A DNA stretch of 64,000 nt from assembly GCF_030296695.1 (NCBI RefSeq), contig NZ_AP027737.1:1922001-1986000 (forward strand). Reading direction: 5' to 3'. This DNA is from Agromyces mangrovi. GTDB lineage: Bacteria > Actinomycetota > Actinomycetes > Actinomycetales > Microbacteriaceae. This document shows positions 32,432 to 40,945 of the stretch, piece after piece (the first letter of the stretch is position 1; every line of letters begins with the position of its first letter). The notes under the pieces were generated by a model. That model saw only the letters and a program-made list of their open reading frames with translations, did no database searches and was not told the DNA's origin. The position numbers were made by a program, and so were the translations under genes.

Positions 32432-33481
32432 ATGCACGGTGAGTACAAGGTGCCCGGCGGCAAGCTCGTGGTCGCGGACTTCGACGTCGAGGGCGAGGCG
32501 ATCGCGAACGCCCGCATCTCGGGCGACTTCTTCCTCGAACCCGACGATGCCCTGGACGCGATCAACGGTGCGCTGAACGGCCTGCCCGCGGCATCCGATG
32601 CCCGCACCATCGCGGCGGCGATCACCGGCGCGCTGCCCGAGGGCGCCACGCTGCTGGGGTTCAGCCCCGAGGGCGTGGCGGTCGCGGTGCGACGGGCGAT
32701 GACGGATGCCACGAGCTGGACCGACTACGAGTGGGAGGTCGTGCACGACGCGGCCGTGCCCCCGCGCCTGCACCTGGCGCTCGACGAGGTGCTCGCGAAC
32801 CGCGTGGGCGAGGGGCGGCGCAAGCCGACGCTCCGCATCTGGGAGTGGGACGAGTCGGCCGTCGTCATCGGTAGCTTCCAGTCGGTGCGCAACGAGGTCG
32901 ACCCCGAGGGCGCGGCGAAGTACGGCTTCGACGTCGTGCGGCGCATCTCGGGCGGCGGCGCGATGATGATGGAGGGCGGCAACGTCGTCACGTACTCGCT
33001 GTACGTGCCCGGTGAGCTCGTGCAAGGCATGAGCTTCGCCGACTCGTACGCGTTCCTCGACGACTGGGTGCTGCAGGGGCTGCGCTCGATCGGCGTCGAG
33101 GCGACCTACCAGCCGCTCAACGACATCGCGAGCCCGCTCGGCAAGATCGGCGGGGCGGCGCAGAAGCGCCTCGGCGGCGGCGGGGTGCTGCACCACGTGA
33201 CCATGGCGTACGACCTCGACAACGCGAAGATGCTCGAGGTGCTGCGCATCGGCCGCGAGAAGATCAGCGACAAGGGCATCGCGTCGGCCGACAAGCGGGT
33301 CGACCCGCTGCGCAGCCAGTCGGGCCTCAGCCGCGGTGCGATCATCGACGCGCTGAAGGGCACGTTCACCCAGCTGTACGGGGCGACGCCCGGCACGGTC
33401 GCGCCCGACGAGCTCGCCGAGGCGGAGGCGCTCGTCGCCTCGAAGTTCGCGACGGAGGAGTGGCTCAACCGCGTGCCGTAA
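32432..33481 (+). CDS. lipoate-protein ligase A family protein
   Basis: A 349-residue cytoplasmic enzyme of the biotin/lipoate ligase family. The catalytic domain (from about residue 100) has RLHLALDEVLANRV, IWEWDESAVVIGSFQSV and VVRRISGGGAMMME, the lipoyl-AMP/substrate-binding motif; a Lys-containing GKIGGAAQKRLGGGGVLHH follows. The first ~90 residues (EYKVPGGKLVVADFDVEG) look like the LplA accessory domain, normally C-terminal, here at the N-terminus. It attaches lipoate (or octanoate) to 2-oxoacid dehydrogenase or GcvH subunits. The mRNA appears leaderless. Confidence 0.85.
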   Translation: MHGEYKVPGGKLVVADFDVEGEAIANARISGDFFLEPDDALDAINGALNGLPAASDARTIAAAITGALPEGATLLGFSPEGVAVAVRRAMTDATSWTDYEWEVVHDAAVPPRLHLALDEVLANRVGEGRRKPTLRIWEWDESAVVIGSFQSVRNEVDPEGAAKYGFDVVRRISGGGAMMMEGGNVVTYSLYVPGELVQGMSFADSYAFLDDWVLQGLRSIGVEATYQPLNDIASPLGKIGGAAQKRLGGGGVLHHVTMAYDLDNAKMLEVLRIGREKISDKGIASADKRVDPLRSQSGLSRGAIIDALKGTFTQLYGATPGTVAPDELAEAEALVASKFATEEWLNRVP

Positions 33482-33484
33482 GAT
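33479..33484 (+). promoter_or_regulatory. -10 box of a probable leaderless mRNA (small membrane protein gene)
   Basis: TAAGAT, which includes the TAA stop of the lipoate ligase gene, ends six bases before the GTG at 33491. Confidence 0.45.
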
Positions 33485-33490
33485 GCCCGC

Positions 33491-33862
33491 GTGGACTGGT
33501 GGGTGCTCCCCGCGATCATCGCGGTGGCCGTGGTGGCGGTGATCGTCGCGACCCGGCTCGGCTGGATCGACTTCTCGAACAAGGCGGGCCGCACCTCCGG
33601 CAGCGCAGGGCTCGTCGGCATCGGCGACGAGGTGTTCGCGCCGCGCAAGCACGAGGCGCAGGTCGAGCTCGACCGGCAGACGCTCCTGCCCGCACCGGCG
33701 CCGCTCCCCGGCGACGGCGACAAGGGCATCGTCGAGGCGGCGGATGCCGCTGGGCCGGACGCATCCGACGACGACGCCCTGCCGCAGCTGCTGCCCGAAC
33801 CGCAGCGCCGCGCGGCCGCGCCCGACCGGTTCGCCGGTCGCATCCGCCTCGACGTCGACTGA
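33491..33862 (+). CDS. small membrane-anchored protein of unknown function
   Basis: A 123-residue protein not recognised from any characterised family. One N-terminal membrane helix (DWWVLPAIIAVAVVAVIVA) is followed by a short GLVGIGDEVFAPRKHEAQVELDRQT segment, reminiscent of conserved actinobacterial small proteins, and an acidic Pro/Ala-rich disordered tail ending RFAGRIRLDVD. The N-terminus is probably inserted with the tail in the cytoplasm. It sits between the lipoate ligase and methyltransferase genes in the same direction; no functional link is evident. Confidence 0.7.
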   Translation: MDWWVLPAIIAVAVVAVIVATRLGWIDFSNKAGRTSGSAGLVGIGDEVFAPRKHEAQVELDRQTLLPAPAPLPGDGDKGIVEAADAAGPDASDDDALPQLLPEPQRRAAAPDRFAGRIRLDVD

Positions 33863-33894
33863 CGGTGAGCGGGGCCCTGCGGCAGACTGGGCGG

Positions 33895-34755
33895 GTGCCG
33901 CTCGACGGGCCCGACCGCATCATCCACGCCGACAACCTCGACGTGCTGCCCGGCCTGCCCGACGGGGCGTTCACGCTCGTCTACCTCGACCCGCCGTTCA
34001 ACTCGGGGCGTGCGCAGGAGCGCCGGCCGACCACGAACGTGCGCAGCGCGACCGGGTCGGTCATCGGCTTCCAGGGGCAGCGCTACGAGCGCATCCGCGG
34101 CGACCTCGTGCGCTACGACGACCGGTTCGACGACTACTGGGGCTTCCTCGAGCCGCGGCTGGCCGAGGCGTGGCGGCTGCTCGCCGACGACGGCACGCTC
34201 TACCTGCACCTCGACTACCGCGAGGCGCACTACGCGAAGGTGCTGCTCGACGCGCTGTTCGGCCGCGAGTGCTTCCTCAACGAGATCATCTGGGCGTACG
34301 ACTACGGCGGCAAGTCGAAGCGGCGCTGGCCGAGCAAGCACGACACGATCCTCGTCTACGTGAAGGATCCGAAGCGCTACTACTTCGACTCGACCGCGGT
34401 CGATCGCGAGCCGTACATGGCGCCCGGGCTCGTCACGCCCGAGAAGGTCGAGCTCGGCAAGCTGCCGACGGATGTCTGGTGGCACACGATCGTCTCGCCC
34501 ACGGGCCGCGAGAAGACCGGGTATCCGACCCAGAAGCCGGAGGGCGTGATCCGACGCATGATCCAGGCGTCGAGCCGCGAGGGCGACTGGGTGCTCGACT
34601 TCTTCGCCGGCAGCGGCACGACCGGCGCGGTGGCGGCGGCGCTCGGCCGCCGGTTCGTGCTCGTCGACGAGAACCCCGCGGCGATCGACGTCATGCGCGG
34701 CCGGTTCGGCGAGATCAGCGGGGTCGCGTTCGAGGGGTCCGCGGAGGCGGGTTGA
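33895..34755 (+). CDS. site-specific DNA methyltransferase (N4/N6 amino type), orphan
   Basis: About 286 residues. The catalytic motif IV VYLDPPFNSG comes first (near residue 35) and the S-adenosylmethionine-binding motif I LDFFAGSGTTGAVA near 230, the beta-class order (CcrM and type III Mod style). A KTGYPTQKPEGVI motif precedes motif I. The start is ambiguous: GTG 33895, with a CAGACT box six bases before it, is preferred over GTG 33865. No restriction endonuclease gene adjoins it, so it is probably a solitary methylase acting in regulation or replication timing. Recognition sequence unknown. Confidence 0.85.
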   Translation: MPLDGPDRIIHADNLDVLPGLPDGAFTLVYLDPPFNSGRAQERRPTTNVRSATGSVIGFQGQRYERIRGDLVRYDDRFDDYWGFLEPRLAEAWRLLADDGTLYLHLDYREAHYAKVLLDALFGRECFLNEIIWAYDYGGKSKRRWPSKHDTILVYVKDPKRYYFDSTAVDREPYMAPGLVTPEKVELGKLPTDVWWHTIVSPTGREKTGYPTQKPEGVIRRMIQASSREGDWVLDFFAGSGTTGAVAAALGRRFVLVDENPAAIDVMRGRFGEISGVAFEGSAEAG

Positions 34756-34784
34756 GTCCGGATGCCCCGGGGCCGGCGCGCGTC

Positions 34785-34790
34785 TAGGCT
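34785..34790 (+). promoter_or_regulatory. -10 box of a probable leaderless mRNA (gamma-glutamyltransferase-like gene)
   Basis: TAGGCT ends six bases before the GTG at 34797, with no Shine-Dalgarno sequence. Confidence 0.5.
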
Positions 34791-34796
34791 CGTGGG

Positions 34797-36359
34797 GTGA
34801 CCGACGCGACGACGCCCGTGACCGCTCCCGACCCCGTGCACGCCGGGGGAGGTGCGGTGGCGTCGCCGCTCGCGGCGGCGAGTGAGGCGGGCGCGGCGAT
34901 GCTCCGCGCGGGCGGCAACGCGATCGACGCGGCCATCGCGACCGCAGCCGCACTCTGCGTCGCCTACCCGAGCATGGTGCACCTCGGCGGCGACCTGGTC
35001 GCGCTGGTGCGCACGCCCGACGGGGCGATCCGTTGCGTGAACGCGACGGGCACCGCACCGCAGGGGCAGACGCGCGAGCGGCTCGTCGAGCGCCACGGCG
35101 ACGCGCTGCCGCTGCGCGGCATCGACACGATCACCGTGCCCGGCGCGGTGCGCGGGTGGGAGGCGCTCGCCGCGTTCGGCGGACGCGTCGCCTGGGCCGA
35201 CCGCCTCGCTCCGGCGGAGCGGATGGCCCGCGAGGGCGTGCCGCTGGCGCCGGCGATCGCGCGCGGCATCGAGCGCGGCCGCCCCATGCTCGAGCAGGAC
35301 GCCGGGTTCCGCGAGGTCTTCCTCTCCGGCTCCGAGCCCGCGCGCGTGGGCCGCCCCCTCGTGCAGGCCGCGCTCGCGGACACGCTGGCCCGCATCGCCG
35401 CGAACGGCGCCGACGAGTTCTACTCGGGCGCCGTCGCCCGTCGCTGGGTCGCCGGGCTGGAGGCGCTCGGGTCGGCCATCTCCACCTACGACGCCGCGGC
35501 CTACGCGCCCGACGTCGTCGACCCGCTCTCGGCGCAGCACGGCGATCGAACGATCCACACCAGCCCGCCGAACACGCAGGGGTACTCCCTGCTGCGTGCG
35601 ATGCGGGCGGTGGCGGATGCCGCGTGGCCCGACCCGCTCGGCCGCGACGCCGGCGCGCTGGTCGACGCCTTCCTCGCGAGCAACGACGTGCGCGCCGCCC
35701 TCCTGGGCGACCCGCGCTTCGGGGCGCCCGACGGTGCCGCGCTGCTCGCGGCGACCGCCCCGGACCGCGACGCCGACCTCGACCGTCACGCCGACGGCGA
35801 CACCGTGGGCGTGGCCGTCGCGAGCGCCGACGGCACGGCCGTCTCGCTCATCCAGTCGCTCTACTACGGGTTCGGCTCCGGCATCCTCGAGCCGTCGACC
35901 GGCGTCATCTTCCAGAACCGCGGCGCGAGCTTCTCGCTCGACCCGGCGTCGCCGAACGTGGTCGCGCCGGGCAAGCGCCCCCGGCACACGCTCATGCCCG
36001 TGCTCGTCACGCGCGCCGACGACGTGGAGTACGTGTCGTCGTGCATGGGCGGGCAGGGCCAGCCGCAGATCCACGCCGAGGTGCTGCTCCGCGCGTTCGC
36101 CGGCGCGTCACCGGCCGAGGCGGTCGCCGCGCCCAGGTTCATCGCGGGCGCCGACGGCGACGACGACGGGCGCTCGGTCTCGGTCGAGGCGGACCTCGAT
36201 CGCCTCGCGCGCGACGCGATCGCGGCAGCGGGGCATCCGCTCGTCGAGGTGCCCGCCCGCAACGACGGTCACGGCCACGCCCACCTGGTGCGCGTCGACC
36301 CCGACGGCTTCACCGCCGGCACCGACCCGCGCGCCGACGGCGCGGCGATCGTCGTCTGA
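34797..36359 (+). CDS. gamma-glutamyltransferase/acylase-like Ntn hydrolase
   Basis: A 520-residue protein of the gamma-glutamyltranspeptidase superfamily. The N-terminal GGGAVASPLAAASEAGAAML and GGNAIDAAIATAAAL are typical. The self-cleavage/catalytic Thr is probably in HADGDTVGVAVASADG (the usual TTHFSVVD region), followed by GFGSGILEPSTGVIFQNRGASFSLDP and a C-terminal GGQGQPQIHAE. No signal peptide is present, unlike secreted glutathione-degrading enzymes, so an intracellular amide hydrolase is likely. The TTH motif is divergent and the substrate is open. Confidence 0.83.
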   Translation: MTDATTPVTAPDPVHAGGGAVASPLAAASEAGAAMLRAGGNAIDAAIATAAALCVAYPSMVHLGGDLVALVRTPDGAIRCVNATGTAPQGQTRERLVERHGDALPLRGIDTITVPGAVRGWEALAAFGGRVAWADRLAPAERMAREGVPLAPAIARGIERGRPMLEQDAGFREVFLSGSEPARVGRPLVQAALADTLARIAANGADEFYSGAVARRWVAGLEALGSAISTYDAAAYAPDVVDPLSAQHGDRTIHTSPPNTQGYSLLRAMRAVADAAWPDPLGRDAGALVDAFLASNDVRAALLGDPRFGAPDGAALLAATAPDRDADLDRHADGDTVGVAVASADGTAVSLIQSLYYGFGSGILEPSTGVIFQNRGASFSLDPASPNVVAPGKRPRHTLMPVLVTRADDVEYVSSCMGGQGQPQIHAEVLLRAFAGASPAEAVAAPRFIAGADGDDDGRSVSVEADLDRLARDAIAAAGHPLVEVPARNDGHGHAHLVRVDPDGFTAGTDPRADGAAIVV

Positions 36360-36378
36360 CGAGCGTCGGCGGGCCGAG

Positions 36379-37398
36379 TCAGGCCGACGCGCGCAGCACC
36401 AGCTCGGTGCTGAGCAGCGTCGTCGGCTCGACGTCGTCGCCCTCGATCAGGCGCACGAGCGTCTTCGCCATGGTCGTGCCCATCTCGAGCGACGGCTGGT
36501 GCACCGTCGTGAGGGGCGGCACGGCGGTCGCCGCGTAGTTGTCGTCGTCGAAGCCGACCACGGCGATGTCGTCGGGAATCGACAGGCCCGCCTCGCGGAT
36601 GGCCGAGTAGGCGCCGATCGCCATCTGGTCGTTCGCGGCGAACAGCCCGTCGATGCGCTCGCCGCGGTCGAGCAGGCGGCGCATGGCGGCCGCCCCGGTG
36701 GTGGGGGAGAAGTCGCCGTACTCGACGAGGTCGTCGGCCAGGCGCTCCTCCTGCAGCGCGCGACGCCAGCCGGCGAGCCGGTCGACGCCCGGGGGCATGT
36801 CCTGGGGGCCGGCGATCGTCGCGATGCGACGGCCGCCCCGCGCGATGAGGTGCCGGGCGGCGAGCTCGGCGCCGTGCGCGTTGTCGACGTCGACCGTGTG
36901 GGTGACGCGCTCGGCCGGGTCGAGCGGCCGGCCGCCGAACACCACGGGCAGCGAGCGGCTGACGTGAGCGTACGAGTGATCGCCCGTGTGGTGCGAGACG
37001 ACGAGCGCGCCGTCGACGTTGCCCCCGAGCAGGTAGCGCCTCGTCTTGTCGACGGCCTGCTCCGACTCCATGAGCATCGACAGCGTGTACTCGGTGTCCG
37101 ACAACGCGAGCGCGACGCCCTGCACCAGGGTCGCGAAGAACGGGTCGTTGAACACGCGCGCGGTCGACTCGGGCACGACCAGGGCGATCGCGTGCGTGCG
37201 GCGGCTCGCGAGCGAGCGTGCGGCCCGGTTCGGCACGTAGTTGAGCTCGGCGATCGCGGCCTGCACGGCCTCGACGATCTCGGGGGTGACCTTGGGCGAG
37301 CCGTTCACGACCCGCGAGACCGTGGCCCGCGACACGCCGGCACGGGCGGCGACCATCTCCAGCGTCGGAGTGGCGCCCGCGGCATCCGCCTGGGTCAT
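36379..37398 (-). CDS. LacI-family regulator of the cellobiose/beta-glucoside operon
   Basis: A 339-residue LacI-family protein. The helix-turn-helix LEMVAARAGVSRATVSRVVN (residues ~13-32) and hinge NRAARSLASRR are followed by a sugar-sensing domain (GFDDDNYAATAVPPLTTV near residue 280). It is the last gene of the leftward unit and its ATG overlaps the beta-glucosidase stop (ATGA), so it is made together with the importer it probably represses. Three GAGAGCGCTCTC boxes lie upstream of this operon and one upstream of the GH6 cellulase. It probably acts as a CebR/CelR-like repressor released by cellobiose (inference). Confidence 0.88.
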   Translation of the reverse strand: MTQADAAGATPTLEMVAARAGVSRATVSRVVNGSPKVTPEIVEAVQAAIAELNYVPNRAARSLASRRTHAIALVVPESTARVFNDPFFATLVQGVALALSDTEYTLSMLMESEQAVDKTRRYLLGGNVDGALVVSHHTGDHSYAHVSRSLPVVFGGRPLDPAERVTHTVDVDNAHGAELAARHLIARGGRRIATIAGPQDMPPGVDRLAGWRRALQEERLADDLVEYGDFSPTTGAAAMRRLLDRGERIDGLFAANDQMAIGAYSAIREAGLSIPDDIAVVGFDDDNYAATAVPPLTTVHQPSLEMGTTMAKTLVRLIEGDDVEPTTLLSTELVLRASA

Positions 37399-38876
37399 GC
37401 TCTGCTCCCGCCTCCCGGCACACCGGTGTCGGCCGGGTTGCCCCCCACCGTACTCGCCGTGACGGCCACGGGGCGGGATGCGGCGATGCGCTGCGCGTAC
37501 CGGAGCGCGGAGTCCTTCGGGGTGCGCACCATCGTCTCGTAGTCGACGTGCACGATGCCGAATCGCTTGTCGTAGCCCCACGCCCATTCGAAGTTGTCGA
37601 GCAGCGACCACACGAAGTAGCCGCGCACGTCGGCGCCGTCGTCGATGGCGTCGGCGACCGCGTCGATGTGGGCGTCGATGTAGGCGATGCGGTCGGGGTC
37701 GTGCACCGCGCCGTCGGGGGAGACCTCGTCGTCGTACGAGGCGCCGTTCTCGGTGACGTACAGCGGCGGCAGGTTCGGGTACTCCTCGCCGAGGCGCACG
37801 AGGAGGGTGCGCAGCCCCTCGGGGTGCACCTCCCAGTCCATGGCCGTGCGCGGCAGCCCGCGCCAGGGCATCGTCACGTACTCGCTGCCGACGAACGGCG
37901 AGCGGCCGGGCTTGTCGGTGGGCTTCGCGCCGGGCACGTGGTCGTCCGGCAGCGGCCGGCCGCTCACGCAGTCGTCGTGGTAGTGGTTCACGCCGAGGAA
38001 GTCGATCGGCGCCGAGATCACCTCGAGATCGCCCGGCTCGATGACGTCCTCGAGCCCCTGCCCGCGCACGTCCTCGAGCAGGTCGGCCGGGTACGCGCCG
38101 CGCAGCATCGGGTCGAGGTACATCCGGTTCCAGATCGCGTCGATGCGCCGGGCCGCCTCGACGTCGGCGAGGTCGCCGGGGTTCAGCGGCACCGCGTTGG
38201 TGAGGTTCAGCGTGATGCCGAGCCGGATGTCGCGCCCCGAGGCATCCGCCCGCTCCCGCAGCAGGGAGACGGCCGTGCCGTGGGCGAGGTGCTGGTGGTG
38301 CACCGCGGCGAGGCCGGCACGCGGGTCGTTCAGGCCGGGTGCGTGCTCGCCGCCGACGTGGCCGATGAGGGAGGAGCAGAACGGCTCGTTGAACGTGGTC
38401 CAGTGCGTCACTCGGTCGCCGAGCACGTCGTAGGCCGCGTCGGCGTAGTCGGCGAAGCGGGCGACGACGTCGCGGTTCGCCCAGCCGCCCTGCTCCTGCA
38501 GCGCCTGCGGGAGGTCCCAGTGATACAGCGTGAGCCACGGCAGGATGCCCGCCTCGAGCAGTTCGTCCACGAGACGCGAGTAGAAGTCGAGTCCCTTCGC
38601 GTTCACCGAGCGGCCGTCGGGCACGATGCGCGCCCAGCTCGTCGAGAACCGGTACGAGTCGAGGCCCAGCTCTCGCATGAGCGCGACGTCCTCGCGGTAG
38701 CGGTGGTAATGGTCGACCGCCCGCTCGGGGGTGTCGCCGTTGGCGACCGCACCGGGCACGCGCGCGTACGCATCCCAGATGGAGTCGAGCTTGCCGTCCT
38801 CGTGGGCGGCGCCCTCGATCTGCGCGGCGGCGGTGGCCGAGCCCCAGAGGAACCCGTCGGGGAACGTGCGCGCCAT
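37395..38876 (-). CDS. GH1 beta-glucosidase
   Basis: A 493-residue cytoplasmic retaining beta-glucosidase. Landmarks are FPDGFLWGSATAAAQIEG, the acid/base motif TTFNEPF (Glu near residue 167), LTLYHWDLPQAL, the nucleophile motif YVTENGAS (Glu near 360) and WSLLDNFEWAWGY. It hydrolyses cellobiose or related beta-glucosides to glucose after import. It overlaps the permease stop by one base (TGATG) and the LacI start by four, so the unit is tightly coupled. Exact aglycone preference cannot be read from the sequence. Confidence 0.93.
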   Translation of the reverse strand: MARTFPDGFLWGSATAAAQIEGAAHEDGKLDSIWDAYARVPGAVANGDTPERAVDHYHRYREDVALMRELGLDSYRFSTSWARIVPDGRSVNAKGLDFYSRLVDELLEAGILPWLTLYHWDLPQALQEQGGWANRDVVARFADYADAAYDVLGDRVTHWTTFNEPFCSSLIGHVGGEHAPGLNDPRAGLAAVHHQHLAHGTAVSLLRERADASGRDIRLGITLNLTNAVPLNPGDLADVEAARRIDAIWNRMYLDPMLRGAYPADLLEDVRGQGLEDVIEPGDLEVISAPIDFLGVNHYHDDCVSGRPLPDDHVPGAKPTDKPGRSPFVGSEYVTMPWRGLPRTAMDWEVHPEGLRTLLVRLGEEYPNLPPLYVTENGASYDDEVSPDGAVHDPDRIAYIDAHIDAVADAIDDGADVRGYFVWSLLDNFEWAWGYDKRFGIVHVDYETMVRTPKDSALRYAQRIAASRPVAVTASTVGGNPADTGVPGGGSRA

Positions 38877-39814
38877 CAGCCCTTCACCGCCCCGGCCATG
38901 ATGCCCGAGATGAGCTGCTTGCCCGCGACCACGAAGAGGATCAGCAGCGGGATGGTCGCCATCACGGCACCCGCGAGCACGATCGAGTAGTCGATGTAGT
39001 AGCCCGACTGCAGCTGGCTGAGCGCCGTCTGCAGGGTCGGGTTGGTCGGGCTCAGCACGATCAGCGGCCACAGGTAGTCGGTCCACGCCATCATGAACGT
39101 GAAGAGGCCGAGGATCGCCATCGCCGGCCTGGCCGCGGGCAGTGCCACGTGGAAGAAGGTGCGGATCTGGTTCGCCCCGTCGACCCGCGCCGCCTCGATG
39201 AGCTCGTCGGGGATGACGTCGACCAGGTACTGCCGCATGAAGAACACGCCGAACGCGGTGACCAGGGTCGGCACGATGACCGCGCCGATCTCGCCCGTCC
39301 AGCCGAGCTCGCGCATGACCATGAACAGCGGGATGATGCCGAGCTGCGTCGGGATCGCCATGGTCGCGATCACGAAGATCATGAGCCCGTCGCGGCCGCG
39401 GAAGCGCAGCTTCGCGAACGCGTAGCCCGCGAGCGTCGAGAACGTCACGACCGAGATGGTGATGGTCGAGGAGATGACGATCGAGTTCCACAGCGCGAGC
39501 CAGAACGGGATGGCGTCGAGCACCTGCGCCGCGTTGGCGAGGAAGTTGCCGCCCGGGATGAGCGGGAGGGTCTCGCCGCGGGTCGCGTTGGTGCCGCTCG
39601 CGACGACGTACGACCACCACAGCGGGTAGGCGCCGCCGATGACGAACGCGGCGAGCAGGCCGTAGGTGAGGAAGCCGGGCCGGCTGCCGAGGCCGGCGTT
39701 GCCGGAGCCGCGGCCGCGGCGGGGGCGACCGTACTTGTCGACCTTCTCCCGGCGGTCGGGCGAGACCACGTCCACCTCGACGGCGGGGATGGGCTCGGGG
39801 GTTGCGGTGGTCAT
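38876..39814 (-). CDS. ABC sugar transporter permease (MalG type), cellobiose/beta-glucoside importer
   Basis: A 312-residue membrane subunit with six helices. A polar N-terminus of ~45 residues precedes LTYGLLAAFVIGGAYPLWW. The coupling signature ELIEAARVDGANQIRTFF is near residue 205, and the C-terminal end ISGIMAGAVKG is typical. ATGA overlap with the upstream permease. It works with the products of 39811-40851 and 40946-42256; an external shared ATPase is needed because none is encoded here. Confidence 0.9.
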   Translation of the reverse strand: MTTATPEPIPAVEVDVVSPDRREKVDKYGRPRRGRGSGNAGLGSRPGFLTYGLLAAFVIGGAYPLWWSYVVASGTNATRGETLPLIPGGNFLANAAQVLDAIPFWLALWNSIVISSTITISVVTFSTLAGYAFAKLRFRGRDGLMIFVIATMAIPTQLGIIPLFMVMRELGWTGEIGAVIVPTLVTAFGVFFMRQYLVDVIPDELIEAARVDGANQIRTFFHVALPAARPAMAILGLFTFMMAWTDYLWPLIVLSPTNPTLQTALSQLQSGYYIDYSIVLAGAVMATIPLLILFVVAGKQLISGIMAGAVKG

Positions 39815-40851
39815 GCGTCGGCTCCCTTCCGGGCCGCGCGGCGCGCGGCGCGCCGCCCTCCTCGCGCATCGCCGGTGGCGACCCTGCGCGAGAGGAGGAA
39901 GTTGACGAGGCCGAAGGCCACGATGAGCAGGAACAGCAGCCAGGCCACGGCGGATGCCTCGCCGAAGTCGCGTCGGAAGAACGCGAGCTCCCACATGAAC
40001 AGCACGGTGGTCTGGAACTGCCGATCGGCGCCGCCGATGCCGCCGGCGTTCGACACGTCGAACAGGCGCGGCTCGGTGAAGATCTGCAGGCCGCCGATGG
40101 TGGCCGTGATCACGACGAAGATGAGGGTGGGGCGGATGCTCGGGATGGTGACCGAGAAGAAGCGGCGCGCCGCACCTGCCCCGTCGATCGCCGCCGACTC
40201 GTACAGGTCGCGCGGCACGGCCTGCATCGCGGCGAGCAGGATGAGCGTGTTGTACCCGGTCCAGCGCCAGTTGACCATCGACGCGATGGCGATGTGGCTG
40301 AGGAACGTGTCGTGCTTCCACTGCTGGTCGGGGATGCCGACGAGGTTCAGCAGGTTGTTCACCAGGCCGTCGGCCTCGTTGAACACGCTCGAGAAGATGA
40401 TCGCGACGGCGACCGGCGTGACGACGTAGGGGAGCAGGATGCTCATGCGCCAGAAGGTCTTCGCGCGCAGCCCCTGGTCGAGCAGGTAGGCGAGCAGCAG
40501 CGCCATCGCCAGCTGCGGGATCGCGCTCAGCAGGAAGATGCTGATCGTGTTGCGGATCGAGTTCCAGAAGAACCGGTCGTTCAGGATCGCCCAGAAGTTC
40601 TCCATGCCGACGAAGTCGCCCTGGCCCTTCAGCAGGTCCCAGTCGAACAGCGAGACCCAGAACGTGTAGGCGAGGGGGAACAGGCCGACGAGGCCGAAGA
40701 GGAGGAAGAACGGGGCGACGTAGGCGTAGGGGCTCGCCTTGACGTCGAAGATGCTGATGCGCTGGCGCCAGGTGAGGCGGCTCGCCCGGGGCGGCCGGCC
40801 GTCGTCGCCGTCGGAGCCGGTGCCGGTCGGCGGCGTGAGGGTGGAGGTCAT
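39811..40851 (-). CDS. ABC sugar transporter permease (MalF type), cellobiose/beta-glucoside importer
   Basis: A 346-residue membrane subunit. The N-terminus is polar and Pro/Gly-rich (about 40 residues) and the first helix is YAYVAPFFLLFGLVGLFPLAY. The coupling-loop signature [23 protein letters not shown] is near residue 220, and the C-terminus is basic. It is the middle gene of the operon, 94 bases after the binding-protein gene and overlapping the next permease by four bases. Confidence 0.9.
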   Translation of the reverse strand: MTSTLTPPTGTGSDGDDGRPPRASRLTWRQRISIFDVKASPYAYVAPFFLLFGLVGLFPLAYTFWVSLFDWDLLKGQGDFVGMENFWAILNDRFFWNSIRNTISIFLLSAIPQLAMALLLAYLLDQGLRAKTFWRMSILLPYVVTPVAVAIIFSSVFNEADGLVNNLLNLVGIPDQQWKHDTFLSHIAIASMVNWRWTGYNTLILLAAMQAVPRDLYESAAIDGAGAARRFFSVTIPSIRPTLIFVVITATIGGLQIFTEPRLFDVSNAGGIGGADRQFQTTVLFMWELAFFRRDFGEASAVAWLLFLLIVAFGLVNFLLSRRVATGDARGGRRAARRAARKGADA

Positions 40852-40945
40852 CGCGGGTCCTGTCGTGCGGTGCGTGCGATTCGTGGGGCGGGGTCCCCGG
40901 GCGCTGTCGTCCCGGGGACCCCGCCGTGGTGGTGCGCGGTCGGTG

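Noticed and set aside
34797..36359. Called as secreted glutathione hydrolase
   Set aside because: No signal peptide and a divergent catalytic-Thr region; kept as a family-level call only.
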